NCBI GenBank assembly: GCA_022776205.1
Contig: JALFIK010000019.1
Location: 1-12,003, forward strand
Source: Eubacterium sp.
Lineage (GTDB): Bacteria > Bacillota > Clostridia > Lachnospirales > Lachnospiraceae
Direction of reading: 5' to 3'
DNA length: 12,003 nucleotides
The position numbers and the translations under genes are program-made. Each line of letters opens with the position of its first letter. Position 1 is the first letter of the stretch. The notes under the pieces were generated by a model. That model was given only the letters and a program-made list of their open reading frames with translations, was not told the origin of the DNA and ran no database searches. Of this stretch, positions 1 through 7,773 are shown piece after piece.

Positions 1-655
1 TATCCTCCATATGAATTTTACGATAAGCAAGTCCGCTGTCGCAGGAAATGATGTCTCCTTCCGGAGACACGATCATGGAAAATCCCACTCCCCGGTATAC
101 ATCATCAAACAACATCTGATTGAGGGCGCCTACATTATAAGAAGCGCCAAGTACTCCGATTACTTTATTATTTTTATAAATCGGTACAGCAAGAATGACC
201 TTTGTCTTGCCATCCACGGCACTCATCAGTGGACGGCTCATGGACCGCTCTCCCCTGATTGCCTTCTTAAAGTAAGGCCGGTCCGCCACCGACTTCTTTT
301 GTCCATTACTGTAGGAAGCATTTCCATCCTGATCAATCACCGCAAGAAGATCGAGTCCCTGTTCTTTGCCGAAACTCTGTAATAACTCTAAATTATCTTC
401 ATTATCAAGCGAATCCTGCTGACTTACATGGTCAGCAAGCCCGCTTAAGTAATTCAGATGAATATTTACGACGGTTCTTAAATGTTCACTCTGTTTTTCC
501 ACATTTGTCTTCACCCCATCAAGGCTGCTCTGTTCCACATCCTTCTGCATCCGTACCAGGAAAATGCAAAGGCCAAGCATCATAAAAATGAGGAAGCCAC
601 CCAGGAGAAAAACTACATGATTTGCATAAATGTTACTTCTTTTCTTTTTTTCCAT
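1..655 (-). CDS. Cache-domain membrane sensor protein, N-terminal part (truncated by window edge)
   Basis: Seen: an open frame of 218 codons runs leftward from an ATG at 655-653 to the window edge. A near-ideal AAGGAGGT site lies just upstream (661-668). The protein begins MEKKKRSNIY, then has one hydrophobic membrane span (about residues 13-35). An extracytoplasmic region follows with the feel of a dCache_1 sensor: 'VIDQDGNASYSN', 'ADRPYFKKAIRG', 'AVPIYKNNKVIGVLG'. Family knowledge: such domains bind small extracellular ligands and sit in front of histidine kinase, GGDEF/EAL or chemoreceptor outputs. The output domain is not in the window, so the type of signalling cannot be named. The gene has its own strong promoter (709-737) but lies only 115 bp downstream of the SulP gene on the same strand, with no terminator seen between them, so some read-through is possible. 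Confidence is good for a Cache-type membrane sensor, low for anything more specific. Confidence 0.8.
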   Translation of the reverse strand, partial: MEKKKRSNIYANHVVFLLGGFLIFMMLGLCIFLVRMQKDVEQSSLDGVKTNVEKQSEHLRTVVNIHLNYLSGLADHVSQQDSLDNEDNLELLQSFGKEQGLDLLAVIDQDGNASYSNGQKKSVADRPYFKKAIRGERSMSRPLMSAVDGKTKVILAVPIYKNNKVIGVLGASYNVGALNQMLFDDVYRGVGFSMIVSPEGDIISCDSGLAYRKIHMED

Positions 656-708
656 GGTGACCTCCTTCCGAAAACATAATTTTTTTCTTATGTATGATAT
701 ATTTATTT

Positions 709-737
709 ATTATATCACAATTAGCATTCCCTGTCAT
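709..737 (-). promoter_or_regulatory. Promoter for the Cache-domain sensor gene
   Basis: Read on the minus strand: -35 ATGACA (737-732), a 17-nt spacer, and a perfect -10 TATAAT (714-709) preceded by TGA, which gives an extended -10. The predicted transcript start is near 702, about 45 nt before the ATG at 655. This is a strong sigma-A-type match. Confidence 0.75.
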
Positions 738-770
738 TCTTTATTCGAAGCAATTTTACTTAAAATCCTT

Positions 771-2978
771 TTATCTGGAATCAACGTCCGATTTAATACT
801 ATGCTCCAGATCATGCAGTTTTTTTACAAGCTCCGGATTCTGCTCTTCCAGCTGCTGCTCCAGATTTTCTCTTCGTTTTTCCAGTTTCTCCCACACCTCC
901 GGATTTTCCTTGCGCAATTCTTCTGCCAGTTTATACCGCCGTTTTTCAATCAGCTGGAAAAGGAGCTGCTTACTGTGATTTTCTTCCATGTTTGCAGAAA
1001 TTTCATCAAGATGCATCTCCATCCTGCGTAAGAGTTCGTCTTCGTCAATTGCTCCAAGATTTCTCCATGCGTGCATTTTGCTTGAAAATCCACTTTCTGA
1101 AAGCTCCTTTATTTCCGGCCAGTGATGGAGACCGGAAATAACTTCATGAACTTTCTTTTCAATCATGGTAACGGCATCCTCTCCAAAGGCCCATGTAAAC
1201 TCCTCGAGAGTGTTTTCCTCCTCGGCGGGAAGGGTTGGCAGCCATGGTGCAATCCTCTTTTTCGCCGTTTCCTTCCTCTCAATGGCAAGCAGCAATTCAT
1301 CCGGCACTTCTTCGAGGGAAAACGGTCTGGTAAGACCACTGTCAAGAAGGGCTGCCGTAATCGTTCTTCTTACGCATCCTTCTTCAATGAGATTTCCAAT
1401 ACCAAGATTTCGAATCTGCGTATTCAGCGTATCCACATGCTCTGTCAGATAAAAAGAGATTCCTTTTTTCTCCAGACTGTTTTTAAGCATGACAAGAGTG
1501 TCCGCTGCAGTAATATCAATATTCGTGATTGTCCCCGCATCAACAATGACTGTCTTTGTATCTTCTTTAATGTTATTTTCTATATCCTCCTGAAAAATTC
1601 TGCTGTTGGCAAAAAACAGGCTGGCATTAAACCGATAAATTACTGTATTCTTCACCGGATGGGCATAATGATTTTTCCCAAGATCATAAAAACCTTCTCT
1701 TCCCGGTATCATTCCGAGAAAAGTTCTCGGAGGGTTCGTTTCCTTCATCACCACAGCTACAAAGGTAAGTAGAATTCCGATCAGCACACCATAAATGGTT
1801 CCTAAAAATAAAACAGACAGGCAGGCAGCAACAAAAATGTAAAATTCCTTTCGACTCACCCGGAAAAGCCGCACTGCAAGATGCCATTCCACCACATTTA
1901 ACAGGGCAGAAATCACGATGGCAGTAAGCACCGGCACCGGCAGATAGCCGATAAATCCTGTTGCAAACAACAAAACCGCCACCATGGAGATGGCCGCTGT
2001 GACTGACACAACCTGCGTCTTCCCGCCGAACTGCTCATTCATGGATGTTCTGGAAATACTTCCATTCGTCGGGCAGCTTCCGATAAAGGCCGAAGACAGG
2101 TTCCCGGCCGCACAGGCAAGAATTTCCCGGTTGACATCAATCTTATACCCGTTTTTCGAGGCAAAGTTATTTTCCGAAAGAAGCGTTTCTGCCATGATGA
2201 CCACAGCAATCATCAGGCCACGTCCTGCCACATGCTGATAATTTACATGAAGAAGATCCGGCAGAATTAATTTCGGAAGTCCGGGTTCCACCTTCGACAA
2301 AAGAGTCACCCCGTAATCATCCACATGGAACACGATGGTGGCCAGCATGCCGGCTGCCATGATAATCACAGCCATGGGAAACTTCGGCATATACTTTTTC
2401 GAAACAATTAAAATCGCCAGGGCACCTACTCCAAGGGCAACAGAAAGCCAGTTTATAGATCGTCCCGTTTCCCATATATGCTTCACCAGTTCCGGCAATT
2501 CACCGGAGCCGGATCTGCCTCCCAGAATTTTGGGAATCTGCATAAGAATGATGGTCAGGGAAATTCCACTGATAAATCCCCCCATCACCGGTGTGGAAAT
2601 GAAAGTTACCAGTTTTCCTGCCTTTAAAAAGTAAAAGAAAAGAAGCCACAATCCGGCAAACAGGGAAATGACGGGTACGTAACGCACCGCGTCAGGACTT
2701 CCGCCTGCAATACCGAGACTTGTAAGCGCCGCCCCCGCAATCGCCGCAGGTGCCGCATCCACCCCGAAAATAAACTGGGGTGATGTGGAAAACAGGGCAA
2801 AAAATAAAATCGGCAGCACAGAACCATAAAGACCGTAAACTGCCGGCAATCCGGATACTTCCGCATAGCCCATGGAAATCGGGATTGATACCGCCGCAAT
2901 CATGATTCCTGCCAGGATATCTTTTCCCAGGTACTCTTTTTTATATCCTTTCAACGTTGGAAACAAAGAAAAACCCAT
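771..2978 (-). CDS. SulP/SLC26-family anion transporter with STAS domain and long C-terminal extension
   Basis: A 735-residue membrane protein. Residues about 8-415 form the SulP transporter core, with many hydrophobic spans and the family signatures 'AGIMIAAVSIPISMGYAEVSGLP' (near 23-45, typical of the first spans) and 'GSCPTNGSISRTSMNEQFGG' (300-319). A STAS domain follows (about 442-545, including 'TVIVDAGTITNIDITAADTL'). SulP proteins move sulfate, bicarbonate or dicarboxylates; the substrate cannot be read from sequence. Typical bacterial members are about 550-600 residues. Here residues about 550-735 form an extra charged, helix-rich tail ending in a probable coiled coil (670-730). The chosen ATG at 2978 gives the expected start (MGFSLFPTLKGYKKE), but the nearest Shine-Dalgarno (AAAGG) is about 15 nt upstream, which is long. 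No in-frame alternative start lies between them. A clear promoter lies upstream (3020-3048). Confidence 0.93.
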   Translation of the reverse strand: MGFSLFPTLKGYKKEYLGKDILAGIMIAAVSIPISMGYAEVSGLPAVYGLYGSVLPILFFALFSTSPQFIFGVDAAPAAIAGAALTSLGIAGGSPDAVRYVPVISLFAGLWLLFFYFLKAGKLVTFISTPVMGGFISGISLTIILMQIPKILGGRSGSGELPELVKHIWETGRSINWLSVALGVGALAILIVSKKYMPKFPMAVIIMAAGMLATIVFHVDDYGVTLLSKVEPGLPKLILPDLLHVNYQHVAGRGLMIAVVIMAETLLSENNFASKNGYKIDVNREILACAAGNLSSAFIGSCPTNGSISRTSMNEQFGGKTQVVSVTAAISMVAVLLFATGFIGYLPVPVLTAIVISALLNVVEWHLAVRLFRVSRKEFYIFVAACLSVLFLGTIYGVLIGILLTFVAVVMKETNPPRTFLGMIPGREGFYDLGKNHYAHPVKNTVIYRFNASLFFANSRIFQEDIENNIKEDTKTVIVDAGTITNIDITAADTLVMLKNSLEKKGISFYLTEHVDTLNTQIRNLGIGNLIEEGCVRRTITAALLDSGLTRPFSLEEVPDELLLAIERKETAKKRIAPWLPTLPAEEENTLEEFTWAFGEDAVTMIEKKVHEVISGLHHWPEIKELSESGFSSKMHAWRNLGAIDEDELLRRMEMHLDEISANMEENHSKQLLFQLIEKRRYKLAEELRKENPEVWEKLEKRRENLEQQLEEQNPELVKKLHDLEHSIKSDVDSR

Positions 2979-3019
2979 CGTTTTATCATCCGACCTTTCT
3001 GTTATTTTTTCTAAGAATG

Positions 3020-3048
3020 AATATACACTCCCCCCTGCTTAATTTCAA
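3020..3048 (-). promoter_or_regulatory. Promoter for the SulP transporter gene
   Basis: On the minus strand: -35 TTGAAA (3048-3043), a 17-nt spacer that includes a run of six G residues, and -10 TATATT (3025-3020). It lies about 42 nt before the start codon. The 2979-3224 gap is a divergent promoter region; apart from this and the OPT promoter it is AT-rich with no further structure that I can see. Confidence 0.7.
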
Positions 3049-3148
3049 TATACTTTTCTTTTTTATGATTTTTCTTTAAATAATTTAAAATAGGTAGATA
3101 AATAACTAATAAATACCATAAGACATAAAAAAAACACACATTATTCTC

Positions 3149-3177
3149 TTCATTTTATAATTCAAAACTGGTATAAT
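3149..3177 (+). promoter_or_regulatory. Promoter for the OPT transporter operon
   Basis: A perfect -10 TATAAT at 3172-3177 is preceded by TGG (3169-3171), an extended -10. The -35 at 3149-3154 (TTCATT, 17-nt spacer) is weak. The predicted leader is about 40 nt before the ATG at 3225. Confidence 0.6.
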
Positions 3178-3224
3178 TATCTTTGTGTTTTTGTAAAAAT
3201 ATAATGAAAGAAAGGAAAATCATA

Positions 3225-5114
3225 ATGGACAAAAACAAAAACGAATTTAAGCCGTATATTCCTGCAGACCGGGTTGTGCCGGAATTTACGGTGACTGCAT
3301 TTATTTTAGGTATTTTACTGGCTGTCATTTTCGGTGCCGCCAACGCATACCTGGGACTTCGAGTCGGCATGACGATCTCCGCATCCATTCCTGCCGCTGT
3401 AATTTCCATGGGGATTATCCGTATTATTCTCAAAAAGAATTCCATTCTTGAAAATAACCTGGTGCAGACCATTGGATCTGCCGGAGAATCCGTTGCCGCC
3501 GGAGCAATTTTCACACTTCCTGCTCTGTTTTTGTGGGCAGAAGAAGGAAAGATTGATGCGCCAAGCATTTTAACGATCTTCCTGGTAGCCTTAGTCGGCG
3601 GTATCCTGGGAATCTGTTTCATGGTTCCGCTGCGTCAGGCTCTGATCGTGGAAGAACACGGTGTACTTCCGTTCCCGGAGGGAACTGCCTGTGCTGAGGT
3701 TCTCCTTGCCGGTGAAGAAGGTGGAAATAAAGCCGGTACCGTATTTTCCGGTCTGGGAATCGCCGCTGTATACAAATTTATTGCCGACGGCGTAAAGGTA
3801 TTTCCAAGTGAGATTGGATATGACATCCAGTCTTATGCCGGCTCCTCCATCGGTATTCAGGTTCTTCCTGCCCTTGCCGGTGTCGGTTACATCTGCGGGC
3901 CAAAGATTTCCAGCTATATGCTCGCCGGAGGTACATTAAGCTGGTTTGTCCTCATGCCAATGATTGCATTATTTGGTAAGGATGCAACTATTTTCCCGGG
4001 AACTGAAACGATCGCTACTCTGGCACCAGGCTCTTTATGGGGAACTTACATTAAATATATCGGTGCCGGTGCTGTTGCGGCCGGTGGTATCATCAGCCTG
4101 ATTAAGAGTGCTCCTCTCATTATCCGTACCTTTAAGCAGGCAATGGGCAGCATGAAAAAAAATCATGCTCAGGCAAATGCTCCTCGAACCCAGCAGGATC
4201 TTCCGATGCCGGTTATCCTCGGAATCATCGTTGTAATCGCCATTGCCATCTGGCTGCTTCCGGTCTTCCCGTTAAGCCCGATTGGTGCACTGATCATCGT
4301 TATCTTCGGTTTCTTCTTTGCAACCGTCTCCTCCCGTATGGTAGGGCTGATCGGTTCTTCGAATAACCCGGTATCCGGCATGGCCATCGCCACGCTCATC
4401 ATTGCAACTCTTTTATTAAAAGCAACCGGAACCGACGGAACACAGGGTATGATCGGTGCAATCTGCATCGGAAGTATCATCTGCATTGTCGCTGCCATTG
4501 CGGGAGATACCTCCCAGGATTTAAAAACCGGTTTCATTGTCGGTGCCACACCAAAAACACAGCAGATTGGTGAGATGATCGGTGTTCTCGCTTCTTCTGC
4601 AGCCATCGGCTTTGTACTGTATCTGTTAAATGCTGCATGGGGTTACGGTTCCAATGAAATTCCTGCCCCACAGGCTACCATGATGAAGATGCTCGTAGAA
4701 GGTATTATGAATGCCCAGCTTCCGTGGGCTCTGATTCTCATTGGTGTATGTGTCGCTATCGTAGTGGAAATATTACAGATTCCGGTTCTGCCATTTGCAG
4801 TCGGAATGTACCTTCCATTCTCCTTAAGTGCCGGTATCATGGCCGGCGGCGCTGTGCGCTGGCTTATTGAGCACCGCAAAACAAAGGATGAAAAAGAGAA
4901 GAAATCATCCATTGAAAAAGGAACTCTCTTTACTTCCGGTCTGATTGCCGGAGAAGGCCTTATGGGTGTTATTCTTGCCATCCTTGCTGTTCTTAAAGTC
5001 GACACAAAGATTGTTTCCCCATTTGCACTTCCGCAAATTGGAAGCCTTGTGATCTTCATCGCACTTCTCGCATATCTCTATCATATTTGCGTGAAAAAGG
5101 AAAAAGAAAACTAG
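3225..5114 (+). CDS. OPT-family oligopeptide transporter
   Basis: A 629-residue polytopic membrane protein. Hallmarks of the prokaryotic OPT family are visible near the N-terminus: 'AANAYLGLRVGMTISASIPA' (38-57) and 'ENNLVQTIGSAGESVAAGAI' (76-95), followed by many hydrophobic spans and a 'GDTSQDLKTGFIVGATPKTQQ' region in the middle. Family knowledge: these transporters import oligopeptides or metal-chelate-type substrates using ion gradients; the exact substrate is unknown here. The start is the ATG at 3225 (MDKNKNEFKP), because AAAGGA at 3211-3216 sits 8 nt upstream. A TTG 14 codons earlier keeps the frame open but has no ribosome binding site. The gene opens a plus-strand cluster with a PqqD-like gene and a small membrane protein. 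A terminator-like hairpin (5127-5176) lies between it and those two genes. Confidence 0.95.
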   Translation: MDKNKNEFKPYIPADRVVPEFTVTAFILGILLAVIFGAANAYLGLRVGMTISASIPAAVISMGIIRIILKKNSILENNLVQTIGSAGESVAAGAIFTLPALFLWAEEGKIDAPSILTIFLVALVGGILGICFMVPLRQALIVEEHGVLPFPEGTACAEVLLAGEEGGNKAGTVFSGLGIAAVYKFIADGVKVFPSEIGYDIQSYAGSSIGIQVLPALAGVGYICGPKISSYMLAGGTLSWFVLMPMIALFGKDATIFPGTETIATLAPGSLWGTYIKYIGAGAVAAGGIISLIKSAPLIIRTFKQAMGSMKKNHAQANAPRTQQDLPMPVILGIIVVIAIAIWLLPVFPLSPIGALIIVIFGFFFATVSSRMVGLIGSSNNPVSGMAIATLIIATLLLKATGTDGTQGMIGAICIGSIICIVAAIAGDTSQDLKTGFIVGATPKTQQIGEMIGVLASSAAIGFVLYLLNAAWGYGSNEIPAPQATMMKMLVEGIMNAQLPWALILIGVCVAIVVEILQIPVLPFAVGMYLPFSLSAGIMAGGAVRWLIEHRKTKDEKEKKSSIEKGTLFTSGLIAGEGLMGVILAILAVLKVDTKIVSPFALPQIGSLVIFIALLAYLYHICVKKEKEN

Positions 5115-5126
5115 TATTTAAGTATT

Positions 5127-5176
5127 TCTGACAGAGTGGAAGACGAGTCTCCCTCTCTGTCAGATTTCTTTTTTAT
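5127..5176 (+). terminator. Rho-independent terminator or attenuator between OPT and PqqD-like genes
   Basis: A perfect 10-bp stem (TCTGACAGAG at 5127-5136, CTCTGTCAGA at 5155-5164) encloses an 18-nt loop that contains its own small hairpin (AGAC/GTCT). TTTCTTTTTT follows. It ends 28 nt before the PqqD-like start codon. No convincing promoter lies between, so it probably works as a partial terminator that sets the ratio between the transporter and the downstream genes. Confidence 0.8.
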
Positions 5177-5204
5177 CCATAATGAACCCAAAGGGGGGAT
5201 ATCC

Positions 5205-5597
5205 ATGGCATTAAAAAAAATTGAAGAGAACTATTTAGATTTTATTCCGGCAAAAAATCCGGAAGTAAAATATAAAATTGATGAAAATGACAAAGTAACC
5301 ATCTTTATGAAATGGGAAGGATTTTTCCACAGGATTGCCCAGAAATTCTTTCACCGTCCCAAAGTAAGCGACATTGATCTTGACGAATATGGCAGTTTCG
5401 TCTGGCTCGCCATCGATGATCAGAAAACGGTTTATGACCTGTCAAAAGAAATGGAAGCAACATTCCCCGATATGGAGAAACCCCTGCCCCGCCTGATCAA
5501 ATTTCTGGAAATATTAAAAGACCATCACCTGATTTCCTTTTCCCGGAAAGAAAACAAAAACAGCAGAAAGGAAGAATCCCAATGCCACAACTCTTAA
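5205..5597 (+). CDS. Stand-alone PqqD-like protein
   Basis: A 130-residue soluble protein. Residues about 18-113 fit the PqqD fold (small winged-helix-like peptide-binding domain): a short beta region ('VKYKIDENDKVTIFMKW'), the family-typical 'LDEYGSFVWLAIDDQKTVYDLS' (59-80), then a helical part with 'RLIKFLEILKDHHLISF'. Family knowledge: PqqD domains bind RiPP precursor peptides and hand them to radical SAM enzymes. No radical SAM enzyme or precursor peptide is nearby. Start: ATG at 5205 after a strong AAAGGGGGG site; the frame is open for 23 more codons upstream, but these run through the terminator. The basic tail (114-130) looks disordered. The last 16 nt overlap the next gene. The link to an OPT peptide transporter suggests a role in handling peptides, which is inference. 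I am fairly sure of the PqqD assignment, not of the function. Confidence 0.75.
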   Translation: MALKKIEENYLDFIPAKNPEVKYKIDENDKVTIFMKWEGFFHRIAQKFFHRPKVSDIDLDEYGSFVWLAIDDQKTVYDLSKEMEATFPDMEKPLPRLIKFLEILKDHHLISFSRKENKNSRKEESQCHNS

Positions 5598-5944
5598 AAA
5601 CAATACTTCACTATCTTCCCTTTGTTTTATTATTCGCCATTGCAACAATGATTATTTACGGCTGGGGACTCTGGCGTTCCTTAAGACAGAATCAGGATCT
5701 GAATAACATGCTTACTTCGAAAGGAATCAGCCGCATTAAGAAAGCACTTCGTAAGAACGGAAAAATGACAAAAAAAGAACTGGAACCCTTCGTAAAAAAT
5801 CTCACCGCAAAACAGCCCTTCGGCCGGGAACGCATCGGTGTGACAAATCCATCCCAGTTTTTAAATTCTCTTCTTCCTTATATGGTAAAGCAGGAAATGA
5901 TTAAGGAAACGAAAGAGAAGGGGAAAGTTTTTTATTCTATATAA
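5582..5944 (+). CDS. Small single-span membrane protein with basic cytoplasmic domain
   Basis: I do not recognise this family. It has 120 residues: a hydrophobic span at about 9-31 (YLPFVLLFAIATMIIYGWGL), then a basic soluble region (35-120). That region contains 'GISRIKKALRKNGKMTKKEL' and a C-terminal 'LPYMVKQEMIKETKEKGKVFYSI', which reads like a winged-helix fold ending in a beta wing. The ATG at 5582 lies inside the end of the PqqD-like gene (16-nt overlap) and has AAAGGAAG at 5567-5574, so the two are probably translationally coupled. Its place as last gene of the OPT cluster suggests it partners the transporter or the PqqD-like protein at the membrane. This is inference only. Confidence 0.75.
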   Translation: MPQLLKTILHYLPFVLLFAIATMIIYGWGLWRSLRQNQDLNNMLTSKGISRIKKALRKNGKMTKKELEPFVKNLTAKQPFGRERIGVTNPSQFLNSLLPYMVKQEMIKETKEKGKVFYSI

Positions 5945-5965
5945 TATAAAAAGTGTTTTTCTGCT

Positions 5966-6003
5966 AAAAAAGAGAGGCGTGAATTGTCTCGCCTCTCTTT
6001 TTT
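5966..6003. terminator. Bidirectional Rho-independent terminator between OPT operon and L25 gene
   Basis: A 14-bp perfect inverted repeat (AAAAAAGAGAGGCG at 5966-5979 and CGCCTCTCTTTTTT at 5990-6003) with a 10-nt loop. The GC-rich stem with a T-run on one side and A-run on the other ends transcription from both convergent units: 22 nt after the membrane protein stop and 31 nt after the L25 stop. Confidence 0.92.
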
Positions 6004-6033
6004 ATACGTTTATAATCTTTAAATGGAATTTTT

Positions 6034-6618
6034 CTATTCTTCCGTTGCCTCTTCGTCTTCTGTCTCTTCCACAACATTATGAACTTCTGTAATCTGCACA
6101 ACCGTCTCTTCCGGATTTGTCTTAATATGGATTCTCTCATCGGATGCGATGGACAAATCCTTTACATGAATTGCGTCACCTGCCTGTTTTCCGGCCAGAT
6201 CAATCTCAACTTTCTCAACCAGATTCTCCGGTAAAGCTTCGTAACTGATTTCTTCGAGCAACAGCTCAACAACACCGGATTTTACTTTTTCGTGGTTCAG
6301 CAGGACAACTTCTGCAACAGAATGTACCTTTTCCCCTTTTACTAATGCCTGGAAGTCCATTTCAACAATTTCGTGTTTCATTGGATTATAATCAATTTCT
6401 TTTAACAATACAGGTATGTTTTCTCCATCAACACATAAAATCAGCTGACTTCCCTTATTGCAGGTTTTAAGAATTTTATCTGCCTCTTTTTTCTCAATCT
6501 TTAACGGGATGGAACCTTCCATGTTCTTACCAAACACGTTACCCGTAACAAACCCTTCTCTTCTAAGCTTTTTTGCCTTGATTTCCATGTTTCTTTTTTC
6601 AGCACTTAAAGTATTCAT
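6034..6618 (-). CDS. rplY: 50S ribosomal protein L25 / general stress protein Ctc
   Basis: A 194-residue protein of the long (Ctc/TL5) form of L25, which binds 5S rRNA in the large subunit and in Bacillus is stress-induced. Residues about 4-92 are the L25 beta-barrel ('LRREGFVTGNVFGKNMEG', then 'IPVLLKEIDYNPMKHEIVEMDF'). Residues about 98-182 are the TL5 C-terminal beta domain ('HSVAEVVLLNHE', 'VEKVEIDLAGKQAGDAIHVKDL'). The protein ends in a very acidic tail (EETEDEEATEE). The ATG at 6618 follows GGAGG with a 9-nt spacer. It is a single gene with its own promoter (6702-6710) and a leader of about 77 nt, ended by the shared terminator at 5966-6003. In a genome-wide naming scheme it may be called ctc instead of rplY. 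Confidence 0.94.
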   Translation of the reverse strand: MNTLSAEKRNMEIKAKKLRREGFVTGNVFGKNMEGSIPLKIEKKEADKILKTCNKGSQLILCVDGENIPVLLKEIDYNPMKHEIVEMDFQALVKGEKVHSVAEVVLLNHEKVKSGVVELLLEEISYEALPENLVEKVEIDLAGKQAGDAIHVKDLSIASDERIHIKTNPEETVVQITEVHNVVEETEDEEATEE

Positions 6619-6701
6619 TTAACTTTTCCTCCAAAATGTCTGATTGCTTAGAGGCCTTAGTCCATGAGGTCTGATAAGTATTTTGTTTTTGTTACGATGT
6701 A

Positions 6702-6710
6702 ATTATAGCA
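6702..6710 (-). promoter_or_regulatory. Extended -10 promoter for the L25/Ctc gene
   Basis: On the minus strand TGC-TATAAT (6710-6702) is a full extended -10 element. No good -35 sits 16-18 nt upstream. I see no sigma-B-type pattern (GTTT...GGGTAT), so the stress control known for Bacillus ctc is not evident here. Confidence 0.6.
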
Positions 6711-6815
6711 CTTCCGTTCTTTAAAAGATTCACAAATAATATTAATAATTTATATTTATTTTCGCTATTTTTTTAATATTTCCAGAAAAATTCCAAGAAA
6801 AATATACAATTTTAT

Positions 6816-7751
6816 TTATTTCCAGATTTTTTTCTTCTTAAAGAAAATCAGCTCCGCTATAATAATTACAGCAGAAATCACAATGATAAGCAAATACCCG
6901 TAGCGCCAGTGAAGTTCCGGCATGTTGGGAAAATTCATCCCATACCAGGCAGCAATCAGAGAAAGGGGAAGAAACAGGGTTGTCACCACGGTAAGAACTG
7001 TGACAATCCGGTTTTGCTCCACGTCAATCTGTGTCTGGTAAAGCTCCCGCAGCTGCTGAACATACTCCCTCAAAGTCTCCACATAATCATGAAGACGTTC
7101 TACCCTGTGGGTAAAAAGTCCCCATCCTTCACTCTCTTCCGGGAACTGCTCCCGCCGGGCCGCCTGAAGACAGTCCCCAATATTATTCAGCTGCACATAG
7201 CCCGCATGGATTTTCGAAAGCTGTCTTCGATACTGCATGATAATTTCATTAAAATGTTCCGGTTTTCTTTTTAAGAGACGCTCCTCAATCTGCTCCAGCT
7301 CATCCTCAATGTTCTGAAGTTCCAGGGCATCTTCCTCAATCAGATTATTAAAAAGTGCCAGAACGAAATCCGGCAGGGTAAATCCCTGATAAATATCTTC
7401 CTTTATTTTATTAACGCGCTCCACAAGCTCCTTATTATCACTGATGAGCCACAAATTGTTTTCTTTCCAGTGAAAACCAAAAACAAATTCCTCTTCACAG
7501 TCTGAGGCAATCTTCGGAATCCGGACAATTCCCTGAATGCTTCCCCGGTAAATCTCTACCTTCGAATATTTTATATACTCAAGACTGTATAAAAGATTGT
7601 TCTTATAGGAAAGAGAAATTTTACTTTTCTTTAACTCTTCCCTCGTCATGATCTTTATTCCGACCTGTCCCTCCTGAAGTACTACTCCAGTCTTTTCCGA
7701 CGGTATCTTTTTCATTGTCTGACTCTCTGCGTCTAGTATATAACATTTCAT
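6816..7751 (-). CDS. corA: CorA-family divalent metal ion transporter (Mg2+/Co2+ type)
   Basis: A 311-residue protein. A soluble N-terminal domain (1-125) is followed by long charged helices (about 130-245, strongly coiled-coil-like: 'ELQNIEDELEQIEERLLKRK'). Two C-terminal membrane spans follow (about 249-270 and 285-304) with the invariant pore motif Gly-Met-Asn at 271-273 (WYGMNF) and 'NMPEL' in the connecting loop. The lysine-rich C-terminus (FFKKKKIWK) is typical for the cytoplasmic end. Family knowledge: CorA forms a pentameric Mg2+ channel gated by cytoplasmic Mg2+; some members carry other metals. The ATG at 7751 has GGAAGAGGG 7 nt upstream. It appears to be monocistronic, with a promoter at 7784-7789 inside an inverted repeat. 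No obvious terminator is seen between its stop and the downstream L25 promoter. Confidence 0.93.
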   Translation of the reverse strand: MKCYILDAESQTMKKIPSEKTGVVLQEGQVGIKIMTREELKKSKISLSYKNNLLYSLEYIKYSKVEIYRGSIQGIVRIPKIASDCEEEFVFGFHWKENNLWLISDNKELVERVNKIKEDIYQGFTLPDFVLALFNNLIEEDALELQNIEDELEQIEERLLKRKPEHFNEIIMQYRRQLSKIHAGYVQLNNIGDCLQAARREQFPEESEGWGLFTHRVERLHDYVETLREYVQQLRELYQTQIDVEQNRIVTVLTVVTTLFLPLSLIAAWYGMNFPNMPELHWRYGYLLIIVISAVIIIAELIFFKKKKIWK

Positions 7752-7773
7752 CTGACATCCCTCTTCCTTTTTA

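Noticed and set aside
3183..3224. Upstream TTG start that would add 14 residues to the OPT transporter
   Set aside because: There is no ribosome binding site before the TTG; AAAGGA is correctly spaced for the ATG at 3225, and homologues usually start near that residue.
6777..6826. 10-nt direct repeat TATTTCCAGA, 40 bp apart, after the CorA stop
   Set aside because: Short, AT-rich, only two copies, one inside the CorA end; consistent with chance.
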